26,014 bases of DNA, taken from positions 1 to 26,014 of the forward strand of contig CAMLIY010000012.1 of the NCBI GenBank assembly GCA_946480125.1, read 5' to 3'. The translations under genes were made by a program, and so were the position numbers. Of this stretch, positions 24,600 to 26,014 are shown one piece after another. The notes below the pieces were generated by a model that saw only the letters and a program-made list of their open reading frames with translations, ran no database searches and was not told the origin of the DNA. This DNA is from an uncultured Asticcacaulis sp. Lineage in GTDB: Bacteria; Pseudomonadota; Alphaproteobacteria; Caulobacterales; Caulobacteraceae. Each line of letters opens with the position of its first letter. Within the stretch, counting starts at the first letter, position 1.

Positions 24600-25394
24600 T
24601 CAGCCTTTCGGCGCGGCCGTGAACATGGCCTTGATATCCGCTGCGCTCAGGCCCTCATTTCGATAGTCGCGCAGGGATTTTGAACCCTTGCGCTTGGCGA
24701 GGCGGCGACCGTCTGCATCCAGCAGAAGGGCGTGGTGGTGATATTGCGGGGTCGGCAGTCCGAGCAGGGCTTGCAACAGCACCTGCGTATGGGTGGCATC
24801 AAAGAGATCATGGCCACGGATGATATGGCTGATCCCCTGCCGGGCATCGTCAATCACCACGGCCAGATGATAAGCGACGCCGATGTCCTTGCGACCGAGG
24901 ATGACATCGCCATTGATAGCCGGATCGGCTTTATGCGTTTCGCCATTTTCGCGGAAGGACAGGCTGTTGTAGCGCTGGCCGAGATATTGGTGTGCGGCTT
25001 CCAGGGATAGCCGCCAGGCCGGGTTTGCCGGCGCCGTCTCGTGATCGTTTTCACCTTGCGGCGCACTTAGGGCCGCTTCAGCCTCACCCTTGCGCGTCCG
25101 GATATCGGCATAGAGCAGGCCTCTTTCCCGAAGTTTTTCAAGCGCCGACTGATAATCCGCCAGATAATCGCTCTGGCGCAAGACCGGTTTTTCCCAGTCA
25201 ATGCCAAGCCAGGCGAGGTCTTCATATATGGCTGACTCAAACGGCGGGCGGCAGCGCGTATGGTCGATATCCTCGATGCGCAGGATGAATTCGCCGCCCG
25301 CCGCCTGTGCCGCCTCATAAGCCGTCAAAGCACTGAAAGCGTGGCCAAGATGCAGGTAGCCGGTGGGCGAGGGGGCGAAGCGGGTGCGATACAT
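24600..25394 (-). CDS. gluQ: Glutamyl-Q tRNA(Asp) synthetase
   Basis: A 264-residue paralog of glutamyl-tRNA synthetase lacking the anticodon-binding domain. It attaches glutamate to queuosine at the wobble position of tRNA-Asp. RFAPSPTGYLHLGHAFSA carries the HIGH-type signature (HLGH 15-18), then LRIEDIDHTRCRP, IIRGHDLFDAT and the KMSKS-type RLAKRKGSKSLR near the C-terminus. The length and early end fit GluQ, not GltX. The zinc-binding Cys cluster found in many GluQ proteins (a C-x-C...Y..C pattern after the LLY segment) is absent: the sequence reads LLYADIRTRKGEAEA. It is minus-strand, stands alone, and converges on csp. Confidence 0.93.
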   Translation of the reverse strand: MYRTRFAPSPTGYLHLGHAFSALTAYEAAQAAGGEFILRIEDIDHTRCRPPFESAIYEDLAWLGIDWEKPVLRQSDYLADYQSALEKLRERGLLYADIRTRKGEAEAALSAPQGENDHETAPANPAWRLSLEAAHQYLGQRYNSLSFRENGETHKADPAINGDVILGRKDIGVAYHLAVVIDDARQGISHIIRGHDLFDATHTQVLLQALLGLPTPQYHHHALLLDADGRRLAKRKGSKSLRDYRNEGLSAADIKAMFTAAPKG

Positions 25395-25572
25395 GGCGAT
25401 AGTGTAGCGGTGTGCCGCAAAAATTTCATAAAAATTTGCCGTTTCCTTTTATGGGAATCGGGATCAGAGTGGTTTCACAGCCTGATAATGACTGCCTGCT
25501 TTTATGAGGAGGATACGTCTTCAAACAGTTCGCTACCTGTACAGTGCTTTATCCTGCATGGTGGGGGTTACC

Positions 25573-26014
25573 ATGCAGGTTCTGAAAAGCCCGCCTTCGG
25601 ATTGGCGCGCGCTCGTGCTCAATGCTGATTTCCGCCCCTTGTCCTATTATCCGCTCTCGACCAAGCCGTGGCAGGATGTGGTCAAGGCCGTTTTCGAAGG
25701 CCGCGTCGATGTGGTGTCGACCTACGATATCGAAATCCATTCGCCGTCGATCAAGATGCGCCTGCCGAGCGTGGTGGCGCTCAAGACCTATATCGATCAG
25801 AACCGCCCACCGGCCTTTACGCGCTATAACGTCTTCCTGCGCGATGAGTTTTCCTGTCAGTATTGCGGTATCGACGAAGACCTGACCTTCGATCATGTTG
25901 TACCTGTCTCGCAGGGCGGCAAGTCTAGCTGGACCAATATTCTGACCGCCTGTGCGCCTTGCAACTTGCGCAAAGGGGGAAAAACACCCCAGCAGGCACG
26001 CATGATGCCGGCAA
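25573..26014 (+). CDS. HNH endonuclease, N-terminal part (runs off the window)
   Basis: 147 codons to the window edge. It begins MQVLKSPPSDWRALVLNADF, then RPLSYYPLSTKPWQDVVKAV, the form common to alphaproteobacterial HNH proteins. The HNH/zinc core follows: CQYC (95-98), FDHVVP (106-111), N122 and CAPCN (127-131), the expected two CxxC pairs around the catalytic DH. Such proteins are predicted metal-dependent DNA nucleases; the biological target is unknown. ATG 25573 has GGGGG 5 nt upstream and fits the family N-terminus. ATG 25558 and ATG 25504 are in frame and would add 5 or 23 residues. Confidence 0.9.
   Translation, partial: MQVLKSPPSDWRALVLNADFRPLSYYPLSTKPWQDVVKAVFEGRVDVVSTYDIEIHSPSIKMRLPSVVALKTYIDQNRPPAFTRYNVFLRDEFSCQYCGIDEDLTFDHVVPVSQGGKSSWTNILTACAPCNLRKGGKTPQQARMMPA

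Noticed and set aside
25504..25572. Earlier in-frame starts for the HNH gene
   Set aside because: They add residues not matching the family N-terminus. The AGGAGG at 25507-25512 lies directly after the 25504 ATG, so it cannot serve that start, and 25558 has no SD of its own.
1..26014. tRNA, rRNA, transposase or integrase genes
   Set aside because: None was recognised by eye on either strand; a dedicated covariance-model or profile search was not possible here.

Overview
The window is typical of a free-living, plant-polymer-degrading alphaproteobacterium, most likely in the Caulobacteraceae (Asticcacaulis-like). This is inferred from gene content: a large TonB-dependent receptor, secreted glycosidases, a DUF1285 protein, a Caulobacter-type HNH protein, an xseB-ispA-dxs run and paired RcnB-like proteins. 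No rRNA, tRNA, phage, transposase or CRISPR was seen.

Layout. 1-942: tail of an MscS-family channel gene overlapping a SpoU/TrmH RNA methyltransferase. 1075-4053: a 992-residue TonB-dependent receptor with a palindrome and an RBS-covering hairpin in its leader. 4090-8111 (minus strand): galU, a phosphomannomutase/phosphoglucomutase, a DUF2188 protein and pncB, i.e. sugar-nucleotide and NAD metabolism. 8400-15878: a carbohydrate-degradation island with a secreted GH27 alpha-galactosidase, a small unknown gene, a FadR-type GntR regulator divergent from a GH35-like beta-galactosidase (DUF5597 type), then a PA14-containing GH31 alpha-xylosidase. A 134-bp nested palindromic element separates the last two genes. 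16043-21348: a CFA-synthase-family methyltransferase, a pair of identical 86-bp direct repeats, a histidine phosphatase, then xseB, ispA and dxs for isoprenoid precursor supply. 21402-22274: two tandem RcnB-like periplasmic proteins. 22371-23968: a DUF1285 protein coupled to an alpha/beta hydrolase that appears to lack its catalytic histidine. 24327-26014: a cold-shock protein with a long leader, gluQ, and the start of an HNH endonuclease gene.

How it works together. The GH35-like plus PA14-GH31 pair matches the enzyme pair of the Cellvibrio japonicus xyloglucan locus, where the beta-galactosidase exposes xylose branches and the alpha-xylosidase removes them. The divergent GntR gene is the obvious candidate regulator, and operator-like dyads lie in the shared promoter region. 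The TonB receptor 4 kb upstream could import the oligosaccharides, but the sequence does not prove this. I found no clearly novel gene system. The least explained items are the two structured repeat elements, the receptor leader hairpin, the degenerate hydrolase and the 97-residue unknown gene.
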